This document shows, one piece after another, positions 25,939 to 34,252 of a DNA stretch of 64,000 nucleotides. The stretch covers positions 62,001 to 126,000 of the forward strand of contig JAXGYZ010000005.1 of assembly GCA_040772005.1 (NCBI GenBank). Reading direction: 5' to 3'. The translations under genes and the position numbers were made by a program. How positions within the stretch are numbered: the first letter of the stretch is position 1; the number at the start of each line of letters is the position of its first letter. This DNA comes from MWBF01 sp040772005. Its GTDB lineage: Bacteria > Chloroflexota > Anaerolineae > CG2-30-64-16. A model generated the notes under the pieces. It saw nothing but the letters and a program-made list of their open reading frames with translations. It did not search any database and was not told where the DNA came from.

Positions 25939-28900
25939 TTACGGCTTAAGGTACTTCACCTCAAGGCCGGGGCGCTGGCTCTTGTCCCAGTATTCCTTGC
26001 TGCCCAGGCGATAGAGGGTCACGCTCGTCTCGTTCTGCAGGCGGATGATCACGCCGTTGTTGCTGGCGGGATCCGCCACCCACTTCTGCACGAGCGGAGT
26101 GATGTCGAACTTCATATAGTTGCCCACATCGGTCTTGACGATGGGCAGGCTGGCAACGGCGGTGGGGTTGAAGTCACCGCCCCGGACGGTCCACGGGATC
26201 CGCCAGGTGGCCGTGTTCTCGACCCACGCCTTCGTCAGCTCGAAGACCTGCATGTCCGCCACGCTGCCGCCGCCGCTATACGCATTCACGTGGACCCACA
26301 GCACCGCCTCTTCGACCGGATAGTCGGGGTTGATGCTGCTGACGTCGAAGCGCATGATGGTGCGGTTGACATCATTGTGGCCGACATAGAGCAGCGGGCT
26401 GGTGCCGTAGTTGCTCGTCTGCAGGCCGGAATGGATGAAGGTGTCGGCCGCGGCCGGGAAGATGGTCGTCACGGGTTCCGTGTAGACCTGGCCGACCGTG
26501 ATGGTCGTCTCCGCGATGGTGTGCGTGCCGAGCGCATTGACGGCCTCGACGCGGACGGTGTACTCGCCGCCCTTGGCGTAGGTGTGGCCGGCGGTCGCGC
26601 TGGCGTAGTAGTTGGTGAACGGCGTGCCGTCACCGAAGTCCCAGCGGAACATGACGCCGTCGCCGCCGTAGGTGGAGTCCACCATCGCGGTGAAGTAGCT
26701 CACGTCACCGACCGGGTTGACATCCGCATCGATCGTCGCGGTCGCCGCGTCCCAGCCCCAGTTCAATGCCGCGCCCAGCAGGTCCTTGCGGGTGTTGAAG
26801 CCCGTGTCGCTGTTGACGCCTTCCAGGCCGAACGCGAAGTAGACGGCCTTGCCGATGTTGCTGACGCCGGGGCGTTCGAGGGTCACGTAATCGCGGTTCG
26901 CCAGCGCCACGTAGCCTTCTTCCACGTTGTTGCCGCCGACGCTGTACTTGAGCAGCGGGGTGATGGTGCAGAACGTGAAGTCAGGATCGGTGCAGTTGGC
27001 GCCGATTTCATCGACGTAATAGTTGGTGCCGGTGCCGTCGCCGGTCGCGCTGATGTCGAAGCTCGTGTTGCTGAACGGCGTGTTAGGCACACCGGTGAGC
27101 AGTTGGGCCGAATCATCGAACACGACCTCGCCGTTCACGCTGTCCTGGAGGTAGCGCGCGCCGAGCGTCGCGCCGTAGAAGAACGGCGCGCTCGTGCTGC
27201 TGCCGCCGGTCAGGGAGGCCAGGTCCTGGCCGAAGGCGATGATGTGGCCGCCGCCGTTCCAGTATTCGACCAGCCGGTTCATGTCCAGCGTGGTCGGCGG
27301 GGTCGGGACGGTGAAGCTGCCGTTGGGCCGGAAGTTGTCGCCGCCCTGGTAGATGATGGCCTTGTACTGGGCCAGGTAGGCGGCATCCGGGATGCTGACC
27401 GGGTTGCCGGCCATCGCGTCCGCGTCCCACACATCGTAGGTGACGCCGAGCTCGTCCAGCGCGCCGGTGTAGAACGGCGTGTAGTCGTCGAGGCCGAGGC
27501 TGCTGGAGCCGTCGTTGTCGATGATCAGCACTTCACCGAGCGCGGGCTTGACCTTGACGTTGTACGTGCCCGCATCGAGCGTCGCGTACGGCGTCACGTC
27601 CTTCCACGCCACATTGAAGAAGGCCAGCCCATCGTTGACGAAGATGGAGACGGCCGGGGCATCCACGACGCTGTGCACGACGCGCACGCGCGCCTTGCCG
27701 GCCAGCGGGGTGGTCGGGTCGATGACATCCAGCACGACCTGGAGCTTCTTGCCGTCCGGGCCGACCAGCTTGCCCATTGCGTAGGCGGTGTAAATCTTGC
27801 CCGCCTCGAAGTTGATGGCCGGGAGGGCCAGGGCGATGGTGTCGGTGCCGGCGACGCGCGCCTCCAGCTCATACGAGCCGGCGGGGAATGCACCGTCCTG
27901 CGCTTCCTTGAACGCGACATTGCCGAACAGCACCGCGCCGCCCTTCAGCGCGATGTCCACTGCCGGTGCATCCGGCGAGAGATGGACGAACCGAATCTTG
28001 AACTCGCCCGCGTTGGGCGCGGCGTTCAGCGCGGTGTCGTCGAGGACGACCGGCTGGATGCCGCCCGCGGCCAGCTCACCGGCCGCGATGACGCTGTAGT
28101 CCTTGCCGTCTTCGAGCGTCAGGTCGGCCTCGAAAACGGTCGGCTGGGGCGCGTAGATGACCCGCATCCAGGCGGGCATGTGCGCATCATACGTGGCGCC
28201 ATCCAGCAGGACGTAGCCCTGGTTGTCGCCCTCGCCCTTCGCGGCGGTCGTGTCCCATGTGACTGTGAGCGTGGCCGTCTCGCCCGGAGCGAGCGTGATG
28301 CTGGCCGGGCTGACGGTCATGCCGTCCACCGTGGTCAGCGAGCCGAAGCCCATGCCGGTGTAGAGGGTCTTGACATCGTAGGTCTCGGTGCTGGCTGCAA
28401 CGCTCGTCACCTGGACATCGAGGGACTTGGTCATGCCCATCGCCACCGGGCCGAAGCTGAGGCTCGGCGGGTCGAGGATGACGCCGGGGTTGGCGGCATT
28501 GGTCAGGTCCAGGCGGCCCGCGCCGATGTCGAGCGGCTGGGCAGGGGTGCCGTCCTGGTTGTAGATATCCATGTACTTCGAGGTGCTCATCAGCGCGGAC
28601 TTGATCCAGGCCGGTGACCAGCTCGGGTGAATCTGCTTGAGCAGTGCGGCCGCACCGGTGACATGCGGGGCCGCCATTGAGGTGCCGGAAGCCTGGCCGA
28701 AGCCGAGATGGCGCGCCTCGCCCGTCACGCCGGGCGCGAAGCCCTGCGACAGGATGTTGACGCCAGGAGCCGCAATGTCGGGCTTGAGCACGTTGCCGAC
28801 GCCGGGGCCGCGCGAGGAGAAGTTCGCGACAATGTCAGGCGTGTTGCCGGCCTGATACGCGACCGTGTCCAGGGCCAACTGCGCAGCGTCGCCGTTCGTC

Positions 28901-30489
28901 GTGTACCAGTTCACCAGGTTGGTGCCGTTGGTGTTGCCGATGAGGACCGACGAAATCGTGACCTGGGCAGCGCCCGTGCCCGCGGCCATGTTGGTGAGGG
29001 TGTTGCCGGCCGCGGCCTGGTTGTAGATGACCACGAAGCTGGCGCCCGCGTCTTGGGCATTGAGCACCTTCAGGCTGAAGTTGCAGGTGCCGCGGCGGAT
29101 GAGCGCGGCCTTGCCGTCGAATGCACCGGCCGGGAAGGCGCTACAGCCTTCGATGTTGGCTGGCGCGACAACCTCTGCCGGGACATAGCTGTACGGCCCG
29201 AGGAGCGAGCCGACCGGCAGCGGTGCACCGAATTGCGCCGTCCCATAGGCCATGCTGGTCAGGTCCGCAGGCACCGGCTCAGGTGCGGTGACCTTGAGGC
29301 GCCCCGCGGCATAGGTGCCGGTCGTCGTCGTCGCAGCGACGTTGATGTAGTCCGCGGACGGATGGTCGCCCGTACCCTTGCCGGGGCCCGCGTTGCCGTT
29401 GGACATGCTGACGAAGATGCCGGCCTTGACGGCGTTGATCAGAGCCGTATCGAGGGCGTCGAATTCGCCGCCCAGGCTGCCCGGCCCGCCGCCCCAGGAG
29501 TTGTTCAGGACATCGGCGCCGTCCATGACGATGTCTTCGAGCGCCTTGATGCCTTCGGTGTTGTAGAAGGAGCCGTCGTTCGTGATGCTGTTGTAGAACA
29601 CACGGTAGCTCAACACATAGGCCTTGGGAGCCACGCCGCTGAGCGTCACAGGTGCGGCGCCGAGATAGCTGGCCTGCACTTCGTTGCCCGCAGCGGTGGC
29701 CGCGGTGTGCGTGCCGTGTTCGGTGCCGCGCGTGCCGGGCCAGACGTTCTCATCACCGGCTGACGGCGGATCCCAGGTGCGGAAATAGGCCCGCGCCACA
29801 ATAATCTTGCCGTTGGTGCCGCGGGTGTCGCCCTTGGGGAAGCCGGCCGGGTAGGTGTAACCCGTGCCGTCGAACATCGGCGCATCCTTGTGTGCGCCGC
29901 CGTCCATCGAAGCGACCTTGATGCCCGCGCCTGCATTCGATTTGCCGCCGATGGCGACGTTGTCCCAGGCGGCCGGTGCGTTGATCAGCGGGAGGCTGGC
30001 GTACATCGCCGGATCGTGGGCCCAGTCCTTCGAGACGCGCACGACGCCCGGCAGGCGGCGCAACTGGCGTTCGAGGGTCTGCAGATCCGCGCCCTTGCCC
30101 GCATCGACCGACACGGCGTTGAGCAGGACCTGGTAGGTTGCAGGGACGGAAATGCCATTCTCGTTGACGAAGGTCGCGACCTGAGCGCCCGGGATGGCCT
30201 GGGTCATGGTCGCCACGAATGCCTGCTGTTCGGCCTGCAATTGCTGGATGTACTGCTGAGCTGCGGGAGAGCTGACGTCGATCTTGCCGCCTGCGGCGGA
30301 GATGGCTGCGCCACCGTCGTGCAGGGCCAGGGGCGGCGAGGCGAGTTCGACAATCAGGCGATGCGAATAGCGCGGGGCGGCTGTCTGCTCACCGTCGGTG
30401 ATGACTGCCTCTGCGCCGGCCGTGGCCGGCATGAGGAACATGCCTGCCAGCAAAACCACGATCATGAGGAGTGAAAACTTTCGGCCCAT
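25939..30489 (-). CDS. Giant secreted lactocepin-like subtilase with PA, DUF4397, PKD and DNRLRE-type domains
   Basis: A 1516-residue protein. It has a signal peptide (1-27), an I9-type propeptide (about 40-155) and an S8 domain. Catalytic residues are D196 (VASMDGGAH, where families usually have D-T/S-G), H258 (TEHGTHTAA), Asn in SNGNAGP and Ser in SGTSMAAPHVTG. A PA domain is inserted before the Ser (CSAFPAGAFDGKAALIRRGTCNF). It is followed by an Fn3-like domain, two DUF4397-type repeats (VHLSPDAPAVDIA and VVHSVVDAPAVSIF), a region resembling ThuA/glutamine-amidotransferase folds, a PKD domain (WDFGDGTP) and a DNRLRE-type C-terminal domain. This last domain shares VADPASNNGV with the subtilase at 20786. 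Consensus promoter at 30663-30691. Confidence 0.9.
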   Translation of the reverse strand: MGRKFSLLMIVVLLAGMFLMPATAGAEAVITDGEQTAAPRYSHRLIVELASPPLALHDGGAAISAAGGKIDVSSPAAQQYIQQLQAEQQAFVATMTQAIPGAQVATFVNENGISVPATYQVLLNAVSVDAGKGADLQTLERQLRRLPGVVRVSKDWAHDPAMYASLPLINAPAAWDNVAIGGKSNAGAGIKVASMDGGAHKDAPMFDGTGYTYPAGFPKGDTRGTNGKIIVARAYFRTWDPPSAGDENVWPGTRGTEHGTHTAATAAGNEVQASYLGAAPVTLSGVAPKAYVLSYRVFYNSITNDGSFYNTEGIKALEDIVMDGADVLNNSWGGGPGSLGGEFDALDTALINAVKAGIFVSMSNGNAGPGKGTGDHPSADYINVAATTTTGTYAAGRLKVTAPEPVPADLTSMAYGTAQFGAPLPVGSLLGPYSYVPAEVVAPANIEGCSAFPAGAFDGKAALIRRGTCNFSLKVLNAQDAGASFVVIYNQAAAGNTLTNMAAGTGAAQVTISSVLIGNTNGTNLVNWYTTNGDAAQLALDTVAYQAGNTPDIVANFSSRGPGVGNVLKPDIAAPGVNILSQGFAPGVTGEARHLGFGQASGTSMAAPHVTGAAALLKQIHPSWSPAWIKSALMSTSKYMDIYNQDGTPAQPLDIGAGRLDLTNAANPGVILDPPSLSFGPVAMGMTKSLDVQVTSVAASTETYDVKTLYTGMGFGSLTTVDGMTVSPASITLAPGETATLTVTWDTTAAKGEGDNQGYVLLDGATYDAHMPAWMRVIYAPQPTVFEADLTLEDGKDYSVIAAGELAAGGIQPVVLDDTALNAAPNAGEFKIRFVHLSPDAPAVDIALKGGAVLFGNVAFKEAQDGAFPAGSYELEARVAGTDTIALALPAINFEAGKIYTAYAMGKLVGPDGKKLQVVLDVIDPTTPLAGKARVRVVHSVVDAPAVSIFVNDGLAFFNVAWKDVTPYATLDAGTYNVKVKPALGEVLIIDNDGSSSLGLDDYTPFYTGALDELGVTYDVWDADAMAGNPVSIPDAAYLAQYKAIIYQGGDNFRPNGSFTVPTPPTTLDMNRLVEYWNGGGHIIAFGQDLASLTGGSSTSAPFFYGATLGARYLQDSVNGEVVFDDSAQLLTGVPNTPFSNTSFDISATGDGTGTNYYVDEIGANCTDPDFTFCTITPLLKYSVGGNNVEEGYVALANRDYVTLERPGVSNIGKAVYFAFGLEGVNSDTGFNTRKDLLGAALNWGWDAATATIDADVNPVGDVSYFTAMVDSTYGGDGVMFRWDFGDGTPFTNYYASATAGHTYAKGGEYTVRVEAVNALGTHTIAETTITVGQVYTEPVTTIFPAAADTFIHSGLQTSNYGTSPLLYVGHNDVNRTIMRFDVSSINPDYPVEEAVLWVHVNAYSGGGSVADMQVFELTKAWVENTATWRIPWTVRGGDFNPTAVASLPIVKTDVGNYMKFDITPLVQKWVADPASNNGVIIRLQNETSVTLYRLGSKEYWDKSQRPGLEVKYLKP

Positions 30490-30593
30490 TGCGCGGTGCC
30501 TTCCTTCCTTGTCGGTTCTAAGTGGTGCGGTACGAACGCTTGCTTATGCTCAATGCTGCGATCAGATAGACGAGCTTCGTATCACCGGGGCGC

Positions 30594-30604
30594 ATCACCT
30601 CCTT
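30594..30604 (-). promoter_or_regulatory. Second isolated anti-16S sequence, in the leader of the lactocepin-like subtilase
   Basis: AAGGAGGTGAT on the minus strand, about 105 nt upstream of the ATG at 30489 and preceded by a small hairpin (ctgtgc and gcacag). Same layout as at 25513-25525. Confidence 0.55.
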
Positions 30605-30662
30605 AAAAAGTGTTCGTGTTACTGTGCGATAGGGCACAGCAGGATATTATCGCGACAGCGCG

Positions 30663-30691
30663 ATTATAGCGGCATCAGGGATGAGTGTCAA
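30663..30691 (-). promoter_or_regulatory. Perfect consensus sigma70 promoter
   Basis: TTGACA (30686-30691), 17-nt spacer, TATAAT (30663-30668) on the minus strand, driving the subtilase at 25939-30489 with a leader of about 165 nt. Confidence 0.85.
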
Positions 30692-30735
30692 TAATTGAAC
30701 ACCATAATAACAAAGGTTACACATTTGTTCAGGGG

Positions 30736-31440
30736 TTAATCTTCCCATAGCAGACGGCCGCAGTTGCCGCAGTAGACGAGCGCGGCTTCGCTCCGCACCT
30801 CAGCCAGCTTACTCGGCGGGATGGCGACCTTGCACGCGCTGCACTCGTCGCCGTCGATGCGCGCGACCGCGCGACCGCCGCGCCGGGGGCGCAGGTTGTC
30901 GTACACGGCCAGCAGGTTCGGGGCGATGGCCTTGCGTGCAGCCGCCTGCCGGTGCAACAGCGCCGGGGCCTGGGCCCTGAGCTGGGCCTGCTCGCGCGTC
31001 AACGCGGCGTGCTGGGCCTGCCACGCCTCGGTCAGCGCGGTGAGCTCGGCCACGGCTGCGGTGTGCTGCTGCGTGGCTTCGTCTGCTGCCAGCATGGCTT
31101 CCAGCAGGTGTTCCTCGGCGTCTGCGAGCTGGTGGCGGAGTTGCTGAACGTCGAGCTGCTCGCTCTCCACCTGCCGCGAGCTGCGGGCCTGGCTGCTGTA
31201 CAGCTTCTGCTCGCTGCGTTTGAGCTTGTCTGCCGCTTCCTGCTGGACGAGTTCCCGGTCGTGCTGAGCGGCGCGGGCGTGGTGGAGCGCGGCCTCTGCG
31301 TCCGCGGCGGCCTGACGTGCGGCCACCAGCGCAGCCGGCTCACGCAGGCCCTCGGCAATCTCATGCAGCCGCGCCTTGAGCGCATCCACGGCGAGGTCGA
31401 TTTCGTTCAGGTGGGCGAGCTGGGCGATACTTTCGGGCAT
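30736..31440 (-). CDS. Coiled-coil protein with C-terminal C4 zinc ribbon
   Basis: A 234-residue protein. A long antiparallel coiled coil (about 1-185, Ala/Gln/Glu-rich) is followed by a C4 zinc ribbon: CSAC at about 200-203 and CGNC at about 224-227, ending RLLWED. This is the CT398-like / zf-RING_7 family found across bacteria, of typical length. Proposed roles involve nucleic acid or flagellar chaperone-like binding, but no function is established for this group. A GGAG site precedes the ATG. It lies upstream of the lactocepin-like subtilase on the same strand, but that gene has its own promoter. Confidence 0.85.
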   Translation of the reverse strand: MPESIAQLAHLNEIDLAVDALKARLHEIAEGLREPAALVAARQAAADAEAALHHARAAQHDRELVQQEAADKLKRSEQKLYSSQARSSRQVESEQLDVQQLRHQLADAEEHLLEAMLAADEATQQHTAAVAELTALTEAWQAQHAALTREQAQLRAQAPALLHRQAAARKAIAPNLLAVYDNLRPRRGGRAVARIDGDECSACKVAIPPSKLAEVRSEAALVYCGNCGRLLWED

Positions 31441-31460
31441 GGCGGGTCTCCGGTGCTGGA

Positions 31461-31490
31461 CGAGTAACGAGTAACGAGTAACGAGTGAAC
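31461..31490. repeat. Tandem cgagtaa repeat
   Basis: Four copies of a 7-bp unit (gagtaac type), the last degenerate. One-armed relative of the other short-unit spacer repeats. Confidence 0.6.
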
Positions 31491-31580
31491 GCCGGTTGTC
31501 GGCCTGCGCTGTCCGTCATTATACGTCAGTTGGCGGGGTTGCTCAAACGGGGCGCCGGTATGCCAACCGTCCGGGGAGGT

Positions 31581-31753
31581 CAGGGCGGTTTCAGAGTGCA
31601 TCAGGTGAACCCACCCGGCAACTGAAGTTGCGGCTACCGTTGCGAAGTCTGCCTTCGCAGACTGGAAACTAACCGACGCAGGTCGGTTTTGCAGTGGTAG
31701 CCGCAGTTTCAACTGCCAGGCAGAAGGCACGAGTGCAACATGATTTCGCCCTG
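31581..31753. mobile_element. 173-bp MITE, copy 1, with 9-bp target-site duplication
   Basis: The element starts cagggcggtttcag and ends with the related inverted terminus atttcgccctg. It contains nested hairpins (agtctgc/gcagact; aaccgac/gtcggtt) and long imperfect inverted arms around ggctacc/ggtagcc. It is flanked by perfect direct repeats cggggaggt at 31572-31580 and 31754-31762. A second copy at 56002-56173 has a different 9-bp duplication. It is too short to encode a transposase. Confidence 0.92.
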
Positions 31754-31829
31754 CGGGGAGGTCGCCCCAACTGGCGCGAACGGCCACCTTGTGCTAGAAT
31801 CCAATGCAGTGTGTCGAGCGGCAGATGTT

Positions 31830-32648
31830 ATGAGTCCAGCAGCCAATCCCCCTGCGAGGTACACGCACTTGGCATCAACGGAACTCCGGGCGACTCTGGT
31901 GCTGCCCACCTACAATGAGCGCGAAAACCTGCCGGCTCTTGTGGCCGCAATTCAAGCGCTAGACCTGCCCATCCACATCATTGTCGTCGATGACAACTCG
32001 CCTGATGGCACCGGCGCGCTGGCGGATGAGCTGGCGGTCCAGTCGCCGCGCGTCTCGGTTATCCACCGCGCGGGCAAGCTCGGCCTGGGCACGGCTTACG
32101 TGGCGGGCTTCCGCCAGGCCATTGCGGACGGCGCGGATGTCATCCTGACAATGGACGCGGATTTCTCCCATCACCCGCGCTACCTGCCTGCAATGCTGGA
32201 GGCCAGCCGCCGGTATGACCTGGTCATCGGCTCGCGCTACGTGCGCGGGGGCGGGGTCGAGCACTGGGGGCCGGAGCGCAAGCTGTTGAGCTGGGGCGCG
32301 AACCGGCTCGCGCACCTCATCGTGGGGCTGCACGCGCGCGACTGCACCGCGGGCTTCCGCTGCTACCGGCGCAAGGTGCTGGAGACGGTGGACCCGGCCA
32401 CGATCCGCGCGGACGGTTATTCCTATCTCATCGAGATGCTGTACCGGGTGCAGGAACAGGGCTTCACCGTGGGCGAGGTCCCGATCATCTTCGCCGACCG
32501 GCGGCTCGGCCAGTCCAAGATTTCGCAGGGTGAGATTCTCAAGGCGGGACGCACGGTGGCACGGATGGCCGTGCGCCGGCTGCGCCGCGCCGGGCGGCGC
32601 CTGCGGGCAAACCTGGCCGCCGGTCCCGCAAGCTGGTTCATTTCATAG
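31830..32648 (+). CDS. Polyprenol-phosphate mannosyl/glucosyltransferase-type GT2 enzyme
   Basis: A 272-residue GT-A-fold glycosyltransferase of the dolichol-phosphate mannose synthase group. Motifs include VLPTYNERENLP, IIVVDDNSPDGT, HRAGKLGLGTAYVAGF, the DxD-type TMDADFSHHP, IGSRYVRGGG and a C-terminal FADRRLGQSKIS. It transfers a sugar from a nucleotide donor to a lipid phosphate at the inner membrane face. There is no C-terminal transmembrane pair, as in the soluble DPM1 type. An in-frame ATG at 31740 lies inside the MITE, so the ATG at 31830 is preferred. An extended -10 (tgctagaat, 31792-31800) sits just upstream. A pilin-like gene and comF follow. Confidence 0.9.
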   Translation: MSPAANPPARYTHLASTELRATLVLPTYNERENLPALVAAIQALDLPIHIIVVDDNSPDGTGALADELAVQSPRVSVIHRAGKLGLGTAYVAGFRQAIADGADVILTMDADFSHHPRYLPAMLEASRRYDLVIGSRYVRGGGVEHWGPERKLLSWGANRLAHLIVGLHARDCTAGFRCYRRKVLETVDPATIRADGYSYLIEMLYRVQEQGFTVGEVPIIFADRRLGQSKISQGEILKAGRTVARMAVRRLRRAGRRLRANLAAGPASWFIS

Positions 32649-32663
32649 GTTAAGGTGACGAAC

Positions 32664-32819
32664 ATGCGCAACCAGGGATCGAGCGCCAGCCTCATCGAGC
32701 TGGCCCTGATCATCGTGCTCATTGCCATCATCGTGATGGCGATTCTACTGATCCTCGGTGACGACCTGCGGCTGTGGGTGGTCAACACGATCCAGGGCTT
32801 GTTCCCCGGCGGCTCCTGA
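32664..32819 (+). CDS. Flp-like (type IVb) pilin, 51 residues
   Basis: A short gene starting at ATG 32664, with AAGGTGA upstream, 15 bp after the glycosyltransferase. The protein is MRNQGSSASLIELALIIV, then a long hydrophobic helix (about 10-33), then a short polar tail ending FPGGS. A Gly-then-5-then-Glu arrangement (G5, E12) ahead of the helix resembles Flp/Tad prepilins, which are cut after Gly by a TadV-type peptidase. Length and layout fit Flp pilins, but no other Tad genes lie in the window. Alternatively it is just a small single-span membrane protein. Confidence 0.6.
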   Translation: MRNQGSSASLIELALIIVLIAIIVMAILLILGDDLRLWVVNTIQGLFPGGS

Positions 32820-32833
32820 CGCAGCCTCCTGCG

Positions 32834-33544
32834 GTGGACAGCGTCCCCGTCCGTGCGCACGCGGCCTGGCTGACCTCCGCCGGCCGCGCATTGTTGGACC
32901 TCTTCTTCCCGCCGGCCTGCCCCGGCTGCGGCCGGCTCGGCGTCCTGCTGTGTGATCGTTGCCGGGCGCGCATCCAGGTCATCGATGCAATCGAGCCGCG
33001 CCGTCCCCCGGCCCGTTTGGCCGCGGTGGCCTCCGCCGCGCTGTTCGCGCCGCCCCTGCGCGAGGCCATCCACCGGTTCAAGTATGATAATACCCGCGAC
33101 CTGGCCGCGCCACTGGCCGAGCTGATGGTCGACGCCTGGCCGCGCCTCGGGCTGGCCGCGGACGTACTGATGCCCGTGCCGCTGCACGCGCGGCGCCTGA
33201 CCGAGCGCGGCTACAACCAGTCCGCGCTGCTGGCCCGGCAGCTCGGCCGGGCGTTGGGCATTCCTGTTGACGAGCGGACGCTGGTCCGCCGGAAGCACAC
33301 GCGGCAGCAGGTGGGGCTGGGGCCGGAGGAGCGTCGCGCCAACGTCGCGGACGCGTTCGTCTGCCAGGGGGACGTAACAGGTAAACGTGTCATCCTGATC
33401 GATGATGTTTGCACGACCGGCGCAACGCTGGAGGCGTGTGCAGCCGCGCTGGCAGCCGCGGGTGCGGGGTCAGTGCAGGGGTATACGCTCGCGCGGGCGC
33501 GCTGGCTGCCCGGCCAGCCTGCACCAGATAGCGAGCACACTTAG
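32834..33544 (+). CDS. comF: ComF-family phosphoribosyltransferase-like protein
   Basis: About 236 residues from GTG 32834; a GTG at 32774 would add 20 residues and overlap the pilin-like gene. The N-terminal zinc finger (CPGCGRLGVLLCDRC) leads into DNTRDLAAPLAELM and VPLHARRLTERGYNQSALLARQL. The PRPP-binding loop is VILIDDVCTTGATLEACAAAL. This is the standard ComF architecture. ComF aids DNA uptake in naturally competent bacteria. Its neighbour here is a pilin-like gene, which is suggestive but not proof of a DNA-uptake role. No Shine-Dalgarno is obvious for either start. Confidence 0.9.
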   Translation: MDSVPVRAHAAWLTSAGRALLDLFFPPACPGCGRLGVLLCDRCRARIQVIDAIEPRRPPARLAAVASAALFAPPLREAIHRFKYDNTRDLAAPLAELMVDAWPRLGLAADVLMPVPLHARRLTERGYNQSALLARQLGRALGIPVDERTLVRRKHTRQQVGLGPEERRANVADAFVCQGDVTGKRVILIDDVCTTGATLEACAAALAAAGAGSVQGYTLARARWLPGQPAPDSEHT

Positions 33545-33551
33545 TCTGCGT

Positions 33552-33758
33552 CTACCTTTCGCGAAGGCGCTTGATCTCTGCAATCATATCGTCCAGGGTC
33601 ATATCGGCAAACAGCGTATCGCGTTCCTCGGTGTAGTTGCCGTAGCCAGCAGTGAACTGCCCCACGAATCGCACGGTATCCACAGGGCCGATTTCCCTGA
33701 GCAATATCCGAATTGCATTCTGGGTCACTTCTGCTAAAGGTTTAGTCTGAACTACCAT
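33552..33758 (-). CDS. Small protein paired with the PIN-domain gene, candidate antitoxin
   Basis: A 68-residue protein (MVVQTKPLAEVTQNAIRILL then REIGPVDTVRFVGQFTAGYG, NYTEERDTLFADMT, ending EIKRLRER). No named domain was recognised. Its ATG overlaps the stop of the PIN gene by 7 bp (ATGGTAG), typical of a toxin-antitoxin pair in toxin-first order. Short proteins of this type are, to my knowledge, common beside PIN-domain genes in Chloroflexota and cyanobacteria. An antitoxin role is inference from position only. Confidence 0.6.
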   Translation of the reverse strand: MVVQTKPLAEVTQNAIRILLREIGPVDTVRFVGQFTAGYGNYTEERDTLFADMTLDDMIAEIKRLRER

Positions 33759-34194
33759 CCTTCTATTACTCCTATCAAGTCAATCGGCGATACAACTTTG
33801 GTTCTAAGAGCCTTCATAGCTTTGGCTCGTTTAAGAAACCTGTCATCGCAGGTGCACAGGTAGTCCGCGTGGCCGGCTTCGGCTGATGCCAGGTGTAGGG
33901 CGTCCAGTGGTTTGAAGCCTAACTTAGCGAGCTCTTGGGCACGATCTTCGACTTGCTGCTCTAAGATGACGAACGAGTGCGCGTGAATGAGCACTCCCTG
34001 CGCGTATTGTCGGCGCGTCAGGTTTGGATTCTTAGCGACTTCAAAAAGCAGAGCTTCTGACGACAGCAGTTCGATTTCCCAGACTCACACAGTGCCAATA
34101 ACCCCAATACCGCTTCTGATTCAAGCGCAACCCGAAGCTCCCCCTTGGTGTCAAGCGGGCGCTGCAAGCTGCAGGTGTCAAGATACAACCTCAT
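33752..34194 (-). pseudogene. PIN-domain (VapC-like) RNase toxin, broken by a single-base frameshift
   Basis: The ATG at 34194 opens MRLYLDTCSLQRPLDTKGE, a PIN start with catalytic Asp6, and runs to CESG near 34080. There the frame shifts. The rest continues in the neighbouring frame as IELLSSEALLFEVAKNPNL and on to LGFKPLDALHLASAEAGHADYLCTCDDRF, a typical PIN C-terminal half. One missing G in a G-run (ggg where gggg would keep frame) explains it. Without the shift the protein would be about 147 residues, with all acidic residues in place. PIN toxins cleave RNA. Either a recent inactivation or a homopolymer sequencing error. Confidence 0.8.
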
Positions 34195-34252
34195 GTTGAT
34201 AGTATAACACTGACAACTCTGAATGAGAAGTGTTTTCAGGTCGCGTCAGGGG

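Noticed and set aside
31740..31829. Longer N-terminus for the glycosyltransferase from ATG 31740
   Set aside because: That ATG lies inside the MITE and the extra residues do not match the enzyme family; ATG 31830 fits better.
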